Origin: Linum tenue
Taxonomy: Eukaryota; Streptophyta; Magnoliopsida; Malpighiales; Linaceae
Reading direction: 5' to 3'
Length of the DNA: 64,000 nt
NCBI GenBank assembly: GCA_946122785.1
Contig: CAMGYJ010000004.1
Span: 15,522,150-15,586,149, forward strand
Part shown: positions 23,055 through 34,703 of the stretch, piece by piece
Position numbering within the stretch: the stretch's first letter is position 1
Layout: each line of letters begins with the position of its first letter
The notes under the pieces: generated by a model
Told to the model about the DNA's origin: nothing
What the model saw: the letters and a program-made list of their open reading frames with translations, nothing else
Database searches by the model: none
Position numbers and translations under genes: made by a program

Positions 23055-23320
23055 ACACACACCTTCCATGTAGGATAAGATCCCCACAATAGTAAACAAC
23101 TTTTTTTACATTGAGAGTGTCATCTATCTTGGACATTTTTGTAAATCTCAATAATACTTTGTAATTTGACATCGACAAAGTCACACATAGCCTATTCCTT
23201 TTTTTCCTCTGGCCTTGTGATCACTCATTAACAACCTCGCTAGCCCACTTATAATTTCAAATTTCCTTTTCAGACCTATGGAAGATGGATGGAGGTAGAT
23301 GAGCCCTCGACTCCTTAAAT

Positions 23321-24033
23321 ATAAAAATGTATGATTAGCTTTTTCTTCTGAATTTACTCATATGTCAAGTATTTGTAAAAAAAAAAAATACTCATACGTT
23401 TTGAACATAACATTTAGAAATTTTGTCAAATTCTAGTTTTGGTATTTTTTTAATCTCAAATTATATCTTGTGTCATAACAATAATAAATTATCAATTTTT
23501 TATTTTTGTTTCTTTTGAAATAATACACTAGTCAAGTCCATAGTTTTTTCCATTTTACTTTACTCATATGTTTTGAACATAACGTTTAGACACTTGGTTA
23601 AATTCTAACTCGGTTGATTTTTTTAATCTCAAATAACGTCATGTGTCATAAAAAATTAACAATAATAAATTATCATTTTTTTTCTTTTTTCTTTCTTTTG
23701 CAATAATACATTAATGAAGTCCGACCCCCCTCCCCCACCTGACCATTAGTTATATAAATACTAAGCAACATGTTACACATAAAAATGTATGATTAGTGTT
23801 TTCTTCTTACTTTACTCATATGTTTTGAGCATGACGTTTAGAAACTTAGTTAAATTCTAGTTCCTGTGGTTTTTTTAATCTCAAATAACGTCTTGTGCTA
23901 TAACAATAATAAATTATCAATTTTTTTCTTTCTTTTGCATTAATACACTAAATTAAGTCCCCCAACCCGACCATCAGTTATAGAAATACTAAGAAACATG
24001 TTATACATAAAAATGTATGATTGAATTTTTCTT
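23321..24033. repeat. ~228-bp tandem repeat, left part (split by a transposon)
   Basis: AAAAATGTATGATT recurs at about 23323, 23780 and 24008, and a diverged copy near 23550 implies a unit of about 228 bp. Within units, ACTCATATGTTTTGA.CAT and TTAGAAA.TT.GTTAAATTCTAG recur. The last unit is broken at 24033 and resumes at 31137 on the far side of the MULE-like element. Confidence 0.78.
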
Positions 24034-24379
24034 GGGTAAATACAATTTAATAGCCAAACCTTTTCTTTTAAACAAAATAATAGCCAAACCTTTTGAAAAA
24101 CAAAACAATAGCCAAACTATTAACTTTTCATCCAATTGTCCGTTAGTTTATTATAATGTGGCAGATTCTTTAGTGATATGAAATTTTTATATGACATGGC
24201 AAGAAATTAAACATTTGACCTTGCCACATAGATAATTATTTTTTACTATTATTTTTTTTTTAATTAAATCAAAATTGCATTAAGAACGGGAAAACCTTTA
24301 GCAAACCGCTAAGGCTCCTCTCAACACAAACTGTTTGTACAAAAAAACTTCCAGCACAAGGAAGAAACTAACAAAACAA

Positions 24380-27300
24380 CTACCCCAGCCCCCTCGACTC
24401 TAAATAGCAGAATAGAGTCGGATCTAACTGGCACCGAAAACTAAGAATCCTTTTCGCCTTAAGACAAAGCTGAACCGGATCCCTGGCGCTTCTTTCTCCA
24501 TACATTCTGGAACAACGTTCCCTCCACACAAGGCTTAACACAACGCACCATATCAATCTATTCAAACTAGCTTCAGCCCCTTTACCTTGCCATTTAGACA
24601 CACACCAATGTAATACAGATTGCCAATCACCCAACTCAGGAGGGCCTGCATACTTCAAAAGAGAGGACAACATATATCTTATATATGAGCAACTCACAAA
24701 CAAGTGGGATATTGTTTTATAGCCCCCTGAACAAAGGGAACAGAGACCCGAAAGTTGTTTCCCCCACTCAATCAACTTATCCTGCATTTTCAATATGTCA
24801 TGTATAATAAGCCATAGTATAAACCCATGTCGAGGCACAATGTGCTTCCCCCAGACAAAGTCAACCCATGGGACAAGGTTTCCATGCTGTCTTACCGAGT
24901 TCCAGACTTTACTAACCGAGTAGACCTTCATTACATCACCATCCCATGTCAGAGTATCCCCAGTCTGCAAAATGAATGGTCTAGCCAGTTCACGACACTT
25001 CAAAATTCGCCTCCAAATCCAAGAACCAGCAGCTGAGTCTTTAATGTCCCAAATAGAGGACTGTTTTACTCTGTAACGCAGAATCCAAGCAACCCAGATT
25101 GAGCCCTCCTCAGCAAGAATGGCCCGAAAATGTCGAAGTACACACACTTTATTCCAAAGCGCAAAATCACGAATGCCTAGACCTCCTTCCGCTTTTGGAC
25201 GAGCAAGGAATTTCCAGGACGTGACAGCTTTCTTCCGAATAGAGGAGTCATCCGCATCCCACAAGAACTTGTTGCACACAAATTCAACTTCCTTAATAGC
25301 ATATTGAGGCAGCAGAAACACACTCATCGAGAACTGTAATGTACTAGTCAAAACCGAAGAAATTAACTGAAGTCTACCAGCAAAACTCAGTGTTTTTGCT
25401 CTCCAACTCCGAACTCTGGCAGTGATCTTTTCCACTAACACTCTACATTCAGCTCGAGTGAGCTTCCCCGTGATTAAGGGAACTCCAAGATAACGAACAG
25501 GGAGCTGCCCCAATGGAAACTTAGAGACAGAAGATATAAATTGTTGCTCCTCCCCAGAAATCCCCCCACATAATAATTGACATTTCTCTGGGTTGCACTT
25601 TAAACCCGAAACAACATAGAATGCATCTAGAACACGACATATACCAGCCACACCACACACAGATCCATTAGTAAAACCAGCAAATCATCAGCAAAACATA
25701 AGTGTGTTATAGCTAATGGTTTACAACGAGGGTGGTAAGGGACTTGGTTCTGTTTCACTGCTAACTTCAGCATAGCATCTAAGACTTCCATGGCCACTGT
25801 AAACAAGTAAGGGGATAATGGATCCCCTTGAAGAAGCCCACGCTTCATTGAAAAAACACCACAAGAACCACCATTCAAGCCTACACTGATCTTTGAGCAA
25901 CAGACACATGCCTTTAACCAGCTTATGAATTGAGCAGGAAACCCCATCACTTCAAGAACAGTAAATAAAAATGACCAATCGACCGAATCAAATGCCTTCA
26001 TAATGTCGATTTTTATAGCACAACGAGGAGTAACAATCTTTCGGGGATAATCCATAACCAATTCATACGCTAATAGAACATTATCACAGATTGAACGACC
26101 TTTGATAAAAGCAGATTGAGAATTAGATATAACAGAAGGTAAGGTTGCTGCTAACCTGTTGGCCAAAATCTTTGAGATCCCTTTATAGATTGTATTACAG
26201 CATGAGATTGGCCTGAAATCCTTCATTCGCTCTGCACTGGGGACCTTAGCAACTAGAGTGAAAAGAGTAGAGTTCAGAATAGGAAGCATTATGCCTGATT
26301 GGAAAAACTCCTTAGTCACTTCCACCACAAAATCACCAACTTAAAATACTTGAACGGTTTTGGCATACTGTCTAATTGAGGCATAACTTGCAACAGCAAC
26401 CCACAGTGATCAGATACCCCAGGGGCCGTAGTAGTAGCAGTACTAGTTGCAAATACTGAAAGCCAAGCTGACTCACTCCTACTGTCACCCTAGAAAATGG
26501 CCAAGTATAACCAATTCCTAAAGCGTAGTATAGCGGGTCGGGTTTTAATGTCAACCCGGGTCCTAGATGTGATGACTACTCGGTGAATTCTTGTTATTTA
26601 GCAGTGCACTTTTAGTGAAACTCAAGCAAACAAAACACAGAGCAAGTAAACGGTTTGTTGTCAAGTCAAGAGAGGTCACCCGGATATGGTTTCCCCCTAG
26701 ACTGCAGTTAAGTCGGATTGCAATTTGCCAAGTTCAGTTTTCATGAAAGTTATACTGCGGAAGGTTCTCAATTAGCCTGAAGTCTCGACTAAAGGTCTCC
26801 AGACCCTCTCAATCTGAGTCTCTAGCGGGCGACTAACCTCCACCGGAGTAAACAGATTGAGGCCCTAATGAACCAAACCTCCACTACCGAATTGACTTCG
26901 ATACAGAATAGCGAATTGGCCCCTCGACTAAAGTCACCAATTCGCCACCTTCGATTAAGGGTACTCTATCAACCTAGGCAGATATTCTCATTCTAGGTTA
27001 AAGCAGAAACAACAGGAATTTGATCAGGATTCAAGTCATTCAATCATTCAAACCTCAGTCGAATATAATCAATTCACAAACTCTGTACTTGGGTTCATAC
27101 AATCAGACCTAGCATACAAATCTAGGGTTCTCCATACCCAGATGAATGGGGAAACTACTCCATAGAGAAAGAAGCAAAAGCAGATTCAGACATGGAAATC
27201 ATACTGTGAAGTTGGATTCCTGCTTCTGGACGTTTAATCGCACTTCTCCAAGCTCAAGATGGGCTCCAATGGTGTTGAAGATCGATCTATGGCGCTTGAG

Positions 27301-28412
27301 AACTCTGGTTCGACGCTTTCTCTCTCTAGGTATCGGTTTCTCTCTCAAAAACTCGGAACCCTTTGAAAATTGGCCTTCTTCCTATTTTATCAACTGCCTG
27401 GTCGCGATACCCGGTCAGAATACCCGGTCGGGTATTTTATGGTTCGACCGGGTATTGTGAAACGCACCGTTCCACTAAAGGCGAAAATCCCCGGTCTACC
27501 ACCAAAATCCCCGACCGGGGATTTAAGGCCTTCGCCCGGGCCCCCTTCTGTTTCTCACGGGTGCCAAAAACGATAAATACCCGGTCGGGTATTTTGCCAT
27601 CCGACCGGGTATTTTCCTCCTGCAGCCCCCTTAGTCCCAACTCGGCTCCTTTCGACCCAGAACTCGTTTCTCCGCCTTGATTCCAACGCCGGGACCTGAA
27701 ATATGACACAAACACACAACCTGGCGTAAAATCGGCTTAAAACACGAGATTCCTCAGCACAAACGGCTCCAGAATAGGGGTGAAAATATGTATAATTATC
27801 GGTCTATCACAAGCCTCATTAATGAAGATCCGATCCAACCTCTTAGCTATTGGATTCTCTTTTTGCTTATTCCACCATGTAAACAAAGCTCCCATGACCT
27901 TATGCTCCTCCAATTTCATCTCATTAACCCAGGCCGGAAACTCTACCATACTGGAACTCATTACATCTAGATTTGAGGTCTCCTTTGGAGATAAAACAGC
28001 ATTAAAATCTCCCAAAACAGCCATAGGTAGCACTCTGTCTTGATGGGGCAGAAGTTCTTTGTATAGAACAGACCTCTCACACTCCTTATTCGGGCTATAA
28101 ACCACCATAAGAAGAAAAGGAGTTTCACCCCAAACTTTCACCTTCAGAAAATGCTTGCCATCCTCAACTTTTGTAATCTTTAAACCTTCCTTCCAGAGTA
28201 ACCAGATTCGACCATTAGGGGACTTAGGGTAGTTATTCAAATTCTACAAATGATTAAACTGTTTAGAAAGTATACCTACACTATTAGCTTCTGTTACTCT
28301 AGTCTCTATAATAGCTATTATATCCAACTGTAAACGAAAAACTTTCTTTCGCACTGCAGAGTGCTTGTCAGGGGCATTAAACCCCCTGACATTCCAACAT
28401 AGAACTTTCATT
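24380..28412 (-). pseudogene. LINE ORF2 (endonuclease, reverse transcriptase, zf-RVT), interrupted by a solo LTR
   Basis: Starts at an ATG at 28412 (MKVLCWNVRGFN). Endonuclease residues look complete: IIETR, VLGDFNAV, RLDRIFINEA, then, across the 1.34-kb LTR, VSDHCGLL. The frame resumes exactly when one target duplication and the LTR are ignored. Defects: a TAG near 28243, a deletion joining PFKYF to the reverse transcriptase start at about 26342, and a frameshift at about 25650. The reverse transcriptase keeps AIKIDIMKAFDSVDW, RGLLQGDPLSPYLF and CFADDLLVL. The C-terminal part has the zf-RVT-like CSLCSGGYKTISHLFVSC. There is no RNase H, so the ORF is shorter at its end than in the other two LINEs. 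Confidence 0.87.
26469..27809 (-). mobile_element. Solo LTR (LARD-family), 1,341 bp, 5-bp target duplication
   Basis: Plus-strand ends are TGACTCACTC (26469) and GGTCTATCA (27809). The word CAAGC flanks it at 26464-26468 and 27810-27814, and the host LINE reads on in frame across it. It matches the LARD-family LTRs in its first hundreds of bases (GGCCAAGTATAACC) and in its last ~120 bp (GGACCTGAAATATGACAC, CACAACCTGGCGTAAAATCGG). The variable module (about 27405-27620) is built of ATACCCGGTCGGGTATT palindromes. Solo LTRs arise by recombination between the two LTRs of one element. Confidence 0.93.
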
Positions 28413-29490
28413 TACCTCGTTTTCTCCCTCGACCTCTGCCTTTGGCGGGTGCAGGGGGAGGAGCAGCAACTTGTTTCGGACTAGGACGACTCAAAGATGG
28501 AAAGCTCCTTTCATCCAAAGACAACTTCCCAGAAGTACTGCCAGAACAATTCCATGGACTCTTAATCGACCCAGGAGCAGGAGCTCTCACTCGATTCTTC
28601 CTATTTGTAACCATCTGGAACCCATCCTCAATCGTAGCAGTGATATCCCTCACCTCCGCAGAAGTGGGAGACTGACCAGACTGGAGAGGGGCAACAACTT
28701 CAGCATTAGCAGGATTGGAAGACTCAAAGACTTCCTCCAGTAAAACACATTTGCCCTTATCCTTAGGATACTGAGGTACTTCCAGAACTTTTGGCTTCTT
28801 AATTACCCAAACTTGCTTCGTTCTCCCTCCGGGTTTGGAACAGTCATGCCCAAAAACATTACACTTCATACATTTGCTCGGAACATGACAATATTCCACA
28901 TCCACAAGCATCTCTGGCCTGCCATCAGGGGTAATACTCAGCTTGTTGACCATGTTCGACTTCACTGTCACCTCAACGCAAACCTTGGCCACCCCAAGCC
29001 TCGTCCCCTGCTTCGTAGGATAATCCATACAAAGCGGCTTACCCAAAGAACTTGCTATCCGCCCTAACCCCTCCTTCGAAGTCATCTCAGAAGGAAAATT
29101 CGACAAACTCACCCAAACTGGAACAACAGAGTTATCAATAGCAAGAGGCTGGATACCTGGTTCCCATTTACGCAGGAAGAGCATATTCTCCCTATGGTGC
29201 CAAGGCCCCCCTTCGAAAACCCAGCGGCAGACCTCCGCCGTCGGAAATTGGAAGAGAACCAGCTTATCCCCCAACCATGAAACCCTAATTGCTCCATCGC
29301 GCCCCCAAATCCAATTCGCCCAGAAATGAATAGATGAGAGCGACGCCGGGCGATCGAGAAATTGCTCAACGAGACAGTTGACCCAACGCTTAGAACCTTC
29401 ATCAATAACAGACGCAGGGATTCACAGTGAGCCATTAACAAACTCTGGCTCGTAATAATCCAGCTTAAAATCAGAATGAAAACTAAACCG
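28408..29490 (-). pseudogene. LINE ORF1 (DUF4283-type nucleic-acid-binding protein), one stop
   Basis: A frame from about 29490 (FSFHSDFKLDYYEPE) is cut by a TGA near 29421 and then runs open to 28408, overlapping the ORF2 start by 5 bp. It has a DUF4283 core (WLGDKLVLFQF, WVFEGGPWHHRENMLFLRKW, VWVSLSNFPSE, IASSLGKPLCMD) and a knuckle-like CMKCNVFGHDCSKPGG in which the last Cys spacing is unusual. The tail is basic and Gly/Arg-rich (KGRGRGRKRGK). Plant LINE ORF1 proteins bind element RNA in the retrotransposition particle. Confidence 0.8.
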
Positions 29491-29520
29491 GGTTAGATCC
29501 TGTCCTTAAGCTCAACTCCT

Positions 29521-31022
29521 CTGGACCGGTCAAACTAAATTATCTTGCTTTGACTTAACATGAGACCTTCCCCAAATCAATCTCGTCGAACATCTCCACC
29601 GGCGGAGACACCTCCGACCCCATTGCCTTCTCCGGAATGTCGATATAAGTTTCGAAGTTGATTCCTCCGGAATGTCGATATAAGCTTCGAAGTTGATTCC
29701 TCCTCCTCCCTCAGTCCCTCTCCGGGTTCATCTCTAGCCTCCTCCTCACCCAGAACTTCCAGCTTGCCGAATTTCTCCGCAATCCCATTGGCGAACGACG
29801 AAGAAGAATACGATATGTATTTGTCCCGCCGTTGAAACCCTGTTGGCCGAGTACATACGCGCCGCCTCCGTAAGTAATCTCCCAACCCTTTTGGTCGCCG
29901 CCGATGGAGATAGAAGAGGGGTTTTGGGCGTGATGAGGTTAGTAGACGTTTGGGGTTTTTTGGTTTTCTGGGAAAGATATTGGGGTTAGTGGAGGTTTGG
30001 GTATTTTTGGTTTTCTGGGTGTAATGAGGAGAGGTGAGGGGATTTAGGGGTTTACATGTTTTCTGCTCTGTAAATTTGTGAAAGTAGGGTTAGAGATGAA
30101 TGAAGAAATGGGTTTGTTTGATTAAGAAAGAGTGACTAGGAGAGTTGGAGATCTGAAAGCTTGATGGAGTGTATCCTTATTTTCATTTTTGGAGGTGATC
30201 GAGGAAAAGTACGGGTCGGTCGGTGGTGGCCAATGCAGTCAAAATCGCGTTTTAAAACTTAAAATCTTACGGTTTTACGCATCTAGGTCACTTAAACGCT
30301 TTTGTTTCCATGTAAAATCTTAAGTGCATAGAATCGGACTAAATTGCGTTTTAAAGCTTAAAAGCTTACGCTTTTACTCTTCTAGTTCACCAAAATGCTT
30401 TACGCTTTTACGTTTTAGTTCACTAAATGGATATTATTTTCATGAAATGTATTATAAAAAGTATATTTTAAGGTAAAACACCAACCATATGATAGATTTT
30501 AGATTAAAAGATACATATCAGGTACTTGGATGCATTCTCAACTTCAATAGAGTAATCTAATTCACGAGCTAGGTCTTTCCCTAACATAGGCAGGAAGGTG
30601 GCTTATTGTTAAGATCTATGTTTATGAACTTATTGTTAAAAGATACTATGAGTTGCTCTACTTTAGATGTGAATTACAAGTATTTATTAACTTGTCCAAA
30701 TTCTGTGCACTCATATTTTACATAGTATATATCGTACTCAACAGATTTTTAGTTATTTTACAGTATGCGTCAAAAACTTACGCTTTGATTTTACGCTTTA
30801 TGGTCAGGTTCTCGCCGAGCTTTCAATAACATTCTCCGATCAATGCGGGCGCAAAATGAAGAAGCTGTGTGGTGGCGACTGGCGAGCGAGGAAGAGGGAA
30901 GGGGTAAGAGATGGGAAAAAGGGTGCATAATTAAACATGGTTACTTTTATTTTACATTTTTAATTCTTGCCACTTCATCATAATCTTTCCATCTCAACAT
31001 TTAAATTGCCATGTCAGAGTCA
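29521..31022. other. Interior of the MULE-like element, right part; possible captured fragment
   Basis: Includes a GC-richer stretch (29577-29885) with a 35-bp tandem duplication (TCCGGAATGTCGATATAAG at 29633 and 29668). On the minus strand it could encode a Glu-rich peptide of about 100 residues with no family signal. 30240-30420 has loosely repeated CTTACGCTTTTA words. I see no transposase or complete gene. Confidence 0.45.
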
Positions 31023-31136
31023 ACTAACGGTCAATTGGATGAAAAGTTAACGGTTCGTTTATTGTTTTGTTTTTCGAAAGGTTTGGCTATTATTTTCTTT
31101 AAAATGAAAGATTTGATTATTAAATTGTATTTACTC

Positions 31137-31345
31137 ATTTTTTCTTCTTACTTTATTAATATCTTTTGAACATAACGTCTAGAAACTCGGTTAAATTCTA
31201 GTTCTGGTAATTGTTTTAATCTCAAATAATGTCTTGTGTGATAACAGTAATAAATTATCGGGTTTTTTTATTTTCTTTCTTTTGCAATAATACACTAAAC
31301 TAAGTCTGACCCCTCCCTCTAACCATCAAATTCTGGCTCTGCCCC
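31137..31345. repeat. ~228-bp tandem repeat, right part
   Basis: Continues the broken unit from 24033: TTCTTCTTACTTTA, then TTTTGAACATAACGT and AGAAACTCGGTTAAATTCTAG, in the same order as the units at 23560-24000. It proves that the 7.1-kb element split a pre-existing array. Confidence 0.78.
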
Positions 31346-32830
31346 TTGATGAGTTAGAATGGTTACTGGTATTTTAGCAGCTATCGTGACTACATACATC
31401 TCCCCCTCTATTCTCGATATTTTTTAATTGACCGTCATAATTGTTTAGAGATACTTTTGATTAAAAATAATAATCACATCCCACCAAAAAAATCACACTT
31501 AGATTATTATGCTTAAAATATAATTTTTCATATATTCTCTCCAAACCATACTCAATTCTCAATCAATCCTATAACCCAGAGTTTTTTTTTTTTCTTGTCT
31601 TGACCATCATTGTACTTTCAACAATGAATTATCAAATGTGTGTGTTTTGTGTCTCAACATACTAATTCAGTTATGATATCATGCTTGGACTGTTTGTGAT
31701 ACAATAACTAGTCTAAAATGATATTGTCATTTTTGTCATATAATAGGTCATTAATTATGAGGAATTTTACAATGCTATATAGCATTGGTGCTATATGTTT
31801 TTGTCTTTATGGTACAACTTAAAATTGTACTTTTAACGTTATAGTACAACTTCAGATTGTACCTATACTTTCTGTACAAGTTCTTTTATGGTACAACTTA
31901 AATTTATACCTTATGTGATGGTACAACTTCAAGTTGCAAAGTTGTACCATAACATAATGATACAAATTCCTTTACGGTACAACCTAAACTTATACATTTA
32001 ATGTTGTGGTAAAACTTCAAGTTGTACCATTAACTATACCTCAACCTGCCATTCGTTGTATCTCCATCAGCATCTACAACAAGGGCCTCTTTCAAGGGCC
32101 TCTTTCGTGTCTCTCCTCCTATAGCTGAAATTCCATCGCCAATCACCTCGTCCGCCATTTTTCCTTTTTTCCAACACTTATGGCAAGTTCCTTGCTCTCA
32201 AATATTGATTTATCCTACATCGACTTCATGGAGCAGTTTATTGGCCTACCTAATGCTAGAAGTATTGAAGTTCTTGGATTGAATGACAATGGCAGAGGTT
32301 TCTTGAGATACATCTTTGGTAAATGTTAAGTTTTTTGTTACATAAATTATAAATTGAGTTATTGAAATAAATGACATTTTGTTTGTGTTCTCAGCCCAGA
32401 CCATTGTGAATCAGATAGACAAATGACATAACTTCAACATCATAGGCTTAGTCGTTTCAAATAAGAATTGGATTTGTACATGCATAAAGAACAAAAATAT
32501 ATCCAACTCAATTACCTCATACTTTCATGATCTTCAATCTTGATTGTCCTTTGAGAGACATCAAACGTTCATATCTTTATATCTTGATTGTCCTTTCAAA
32601 TTCCTCAACTCGTGGCAGAGCCATGCTTTCTTATTGGTTATATCATTGGTCACCATTAGAGGTGAGGTAGATCAGTTTTACAGAGGTGATTTTGTTGGAT
32701 GACATGTACATACAGCCTCTAAGACACAATAGCCATTTCCATATTTCTCTCAGCAAACGGACTCCTCATCTAGTTGAAGACATGGAATTTGCTCCAATAT
32801 TGGTTATTGCATGACCACCATGGCAAAGTT
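31346..32830. other. Intergenic region with GTACAA/TTGTAC repeats
   Basis: From about 31785 to 32035, words such as GGTACAACTT and TTGTACC recur about ten times in both orientations, 20-40 bp apart. A similar arrangement of the same words, in diverged form, lies inside the CACTA element at 52960-53230. No ORF of note; 32060-32830 shows no recognisable feature. Confidence 0.55.
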
Positions 32831-33140
32831 ATGAGCAATTCGTGATGGACTCGAGCTTATACAGTCCCATGGCTTTGTATCATTTGATGATAGAGTCTGA
32901 TTGCGAGCTTGCAATCCAACTTATCAACAAAAGACATGACCTAGAGCATTCTTATTCGACTCTCCTTGCAGCAATTAGACATTGGCTAGCTCAAGATTGG
33001 CTGGTTAGTATCAGTTATAAAAATTGAGAAGGAATATACCAGCAAAATTTGCTGTCAGAGTTCAATCTCATCTCTAACTACAGTATTTTTGAACTTACCA
33101 CCTCTGGAAGTTAACCAGATCCTCCATGATAACTATGGGT
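32831..33140 (+). pseudogene. LINE-derived RNase H fragment
   Basis: The plus frame around 32880-33028 reads IESDCELAIQLINKRHDLEH and then AIRHWLAQDWLVSISY, the conserved core of the RNase H domain at the C terminus of plant LINE ORF2 (RVT_3). A stop follows, and nearby frames add REG-like tail sequence. Nothing else of this LINE was found, so it is an isolated scrap. Confidence 0.68.
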
Positions 33141-34703
33141 GTCGATTTTGAATGTCATGTGAACTCTCGTTCTTCCTCTGATCTCTCTCCACCATACTTC
33201 CATGTTTTTTCCCCCACAAACACGGTGCAAAACGTTAATCAACCGTCTGGTTTTCTTCTCTGTAAACATGTATGACTCTAATTTTAGTAGTCATGACTTT
33301 GATGGAAAAGACAAAATATCTGTGTATTCAATTTTAGGGATTCCCTGGCATTTGGTAGCAGCAGATCGTCAGCCCCTAGATCTTGGCCTTAGGCACCTAT
33401 TTTTGAGGGATTCAATTAAAAGAATGTATATTTTCTGCCTCTGGATAAAAAAAAGTTTTTTTCTAAAAAAATTATTTTATTTCTTAAAGAAAATTCTTTG
33501 AGCTCTCAATCGTTTAGGGTTTACCTTCACCTGTTTATTCTTCTAAAATCTCAAAGGGTTTCATCTGCTGAGCTTTGGTATCTTCTTCTAGGTCTCAACA
33601 ACAGCCACCAAGTCCCCTGTTCTTGCTTTGATTGAGGTAAATATTTGCACCTCTTCTTGTGTTGCTGCTTCTTGGAATCCTCAGAACAGAAAATGCATTT
33701 CAATGCACTAGGGCTAATTTTTTTTCTTTTTCTTGAGAAAATAGTTTGGAAAATGTCTTTTTTGGGTATTTATTAAACACCATATTGGTTTCTCAAAAGC
33801 TTCATTTTGAGCGTACATAGATTCAAATATTCTATAACAAATTTCTTAGAGCCTATTATTTTTGTAGTTGATATTTCTATGTTATGCTCTTAGTAGTCAA
33901 AGAAATAATTGCTACATGCACGTCTTACTCTTTTAATTCATTGATAATCCATGAAGATATTTGATGAATTTCTCTCGTATCGAAAAAATCGAACGAGCTA
34001 AATTCAATGCCAGCTCTCTTGTCTGGTATGTTTTACACACAATTTGTGATATGTTAAATAAATAAATAAAAATACGAAAATTTCACCATTTCTCGTAAGA
34101 GTATGGTCTGATCGGAGTTTTCGACGAAAGGTTCCTCGTCATAGAAGTGGGAAAGGAAAACCTTAAAACCTTCATCATGGAACCAAATTAGTTTCAGGAT
34201 TTAAGATCAAACCTGGCCAGATTGGCCTTCCTAGACCAAGCCAATTGAATTTGGTTTTGGTTACAGAATCCTGGTAAATCTACATAGACTCATTGGCTAA
34301 ATAACAATCAAACGACAGATTAGTCCTTTCTTTGCAGAGAACATGCAGTAGGTTGTGATAAACTTGATTCATGCCACTTATTGACAATCATTAACTTAAA
34401 ATAATGATGCAAAATGGACAGGAGTAACAACACCAAGGCTTAGATGCAGAGTGCCTCTCGAAGATATCAATCCTGAGAGGCCAGACTTTTGCAGAAGAAA
34501 TTGGGTAGGAACATAGTAACTCTCCTATGAAACCTGAGGCTGTAATAACTCGGAGTTGAGTTGAATCGCGGTTCAAGTTTGAGTTCGGTGTTGCTTTTCT
34601 GCTGTTGAATGCCATTGTCTGTCTACGAAGACAATGCTTTGTTCAGCAGAGGATTAAGCACAGAGAAAAATGTTACAGAGTTGTTCACTCAGATAAGATA
34701 TCC
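33141..34703 (+). other. Upstream region of the DUF789 gene
   Basis: Pyrimidine-rich sequence at 33490-33620, followed by GATTGAG/GTAAAT at about 33633, could be a 5' UTR exon with a donor site. The coding frame of the next gene is open back to 34560 without an ATG, and an acceptor-like TTGTTCAG occurs at 34639-34646. A short upstream coding exon is possible but could not be fixed. No TATA box was clear. Confidence 0.4.

Larger units (their letters stand above)
24250..29520 (-). mobile_element. L1-type LINE inserted in the MULE-like element
   Basis: The minus-strand 3' end has an A-rich tail at about 24250-24262. ORF2 lies at 28412-24380 and ORF1 at 29490-28408. A solo LTR splits the endonuclease domain. 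A segment between endonuclease and reverse transcriptase is deleted near 26342, one stop interrupts the early endonuclease, and a frameshift lies near 25650. Target duplications of the LINE were not identified. The 5' end is approximate. Confidence 0.82.
24034..31136. mobile_element. MULE-like TIR element, 7.1 kb, carrying a LINE
   Basis: Inverted termini of about 114 bp (24034-24147 and 31023-31136) begin GGGTAAATACAATTTAATA on the left and GAGTAAATACAATTTAATA on the right-hand complement, roughly 85% alike by eye. The flanks are ATTTTTCTT (24025-24033) and ATTTTTTCTT (31137-31146), a 9-10 bp target duplication differing by one T, as expected for Mutator-like elements. The same tandem repeat unit continues on both sides. 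No transposase was found. Most of the interior is an inserted LINE. The termini resemble those of the 43349-45004 MULE. Confidence 0.78.

Noticed and set aside
27405..27620. Regularly spaced palindromes mistaken for a CRISPR array
   Set aside because: Plant nuclear context, inside an LTR with defined ends and target duplication; units alternate in orientation, spacer lengths vary, and there are no cas genes.
31741..31800. Possible insertion-sequence end near TATAGCATTGGTGCTATA
   Set aside because: A short imperfect palindrome in AT-rich DNA; no partner end or duplication found.
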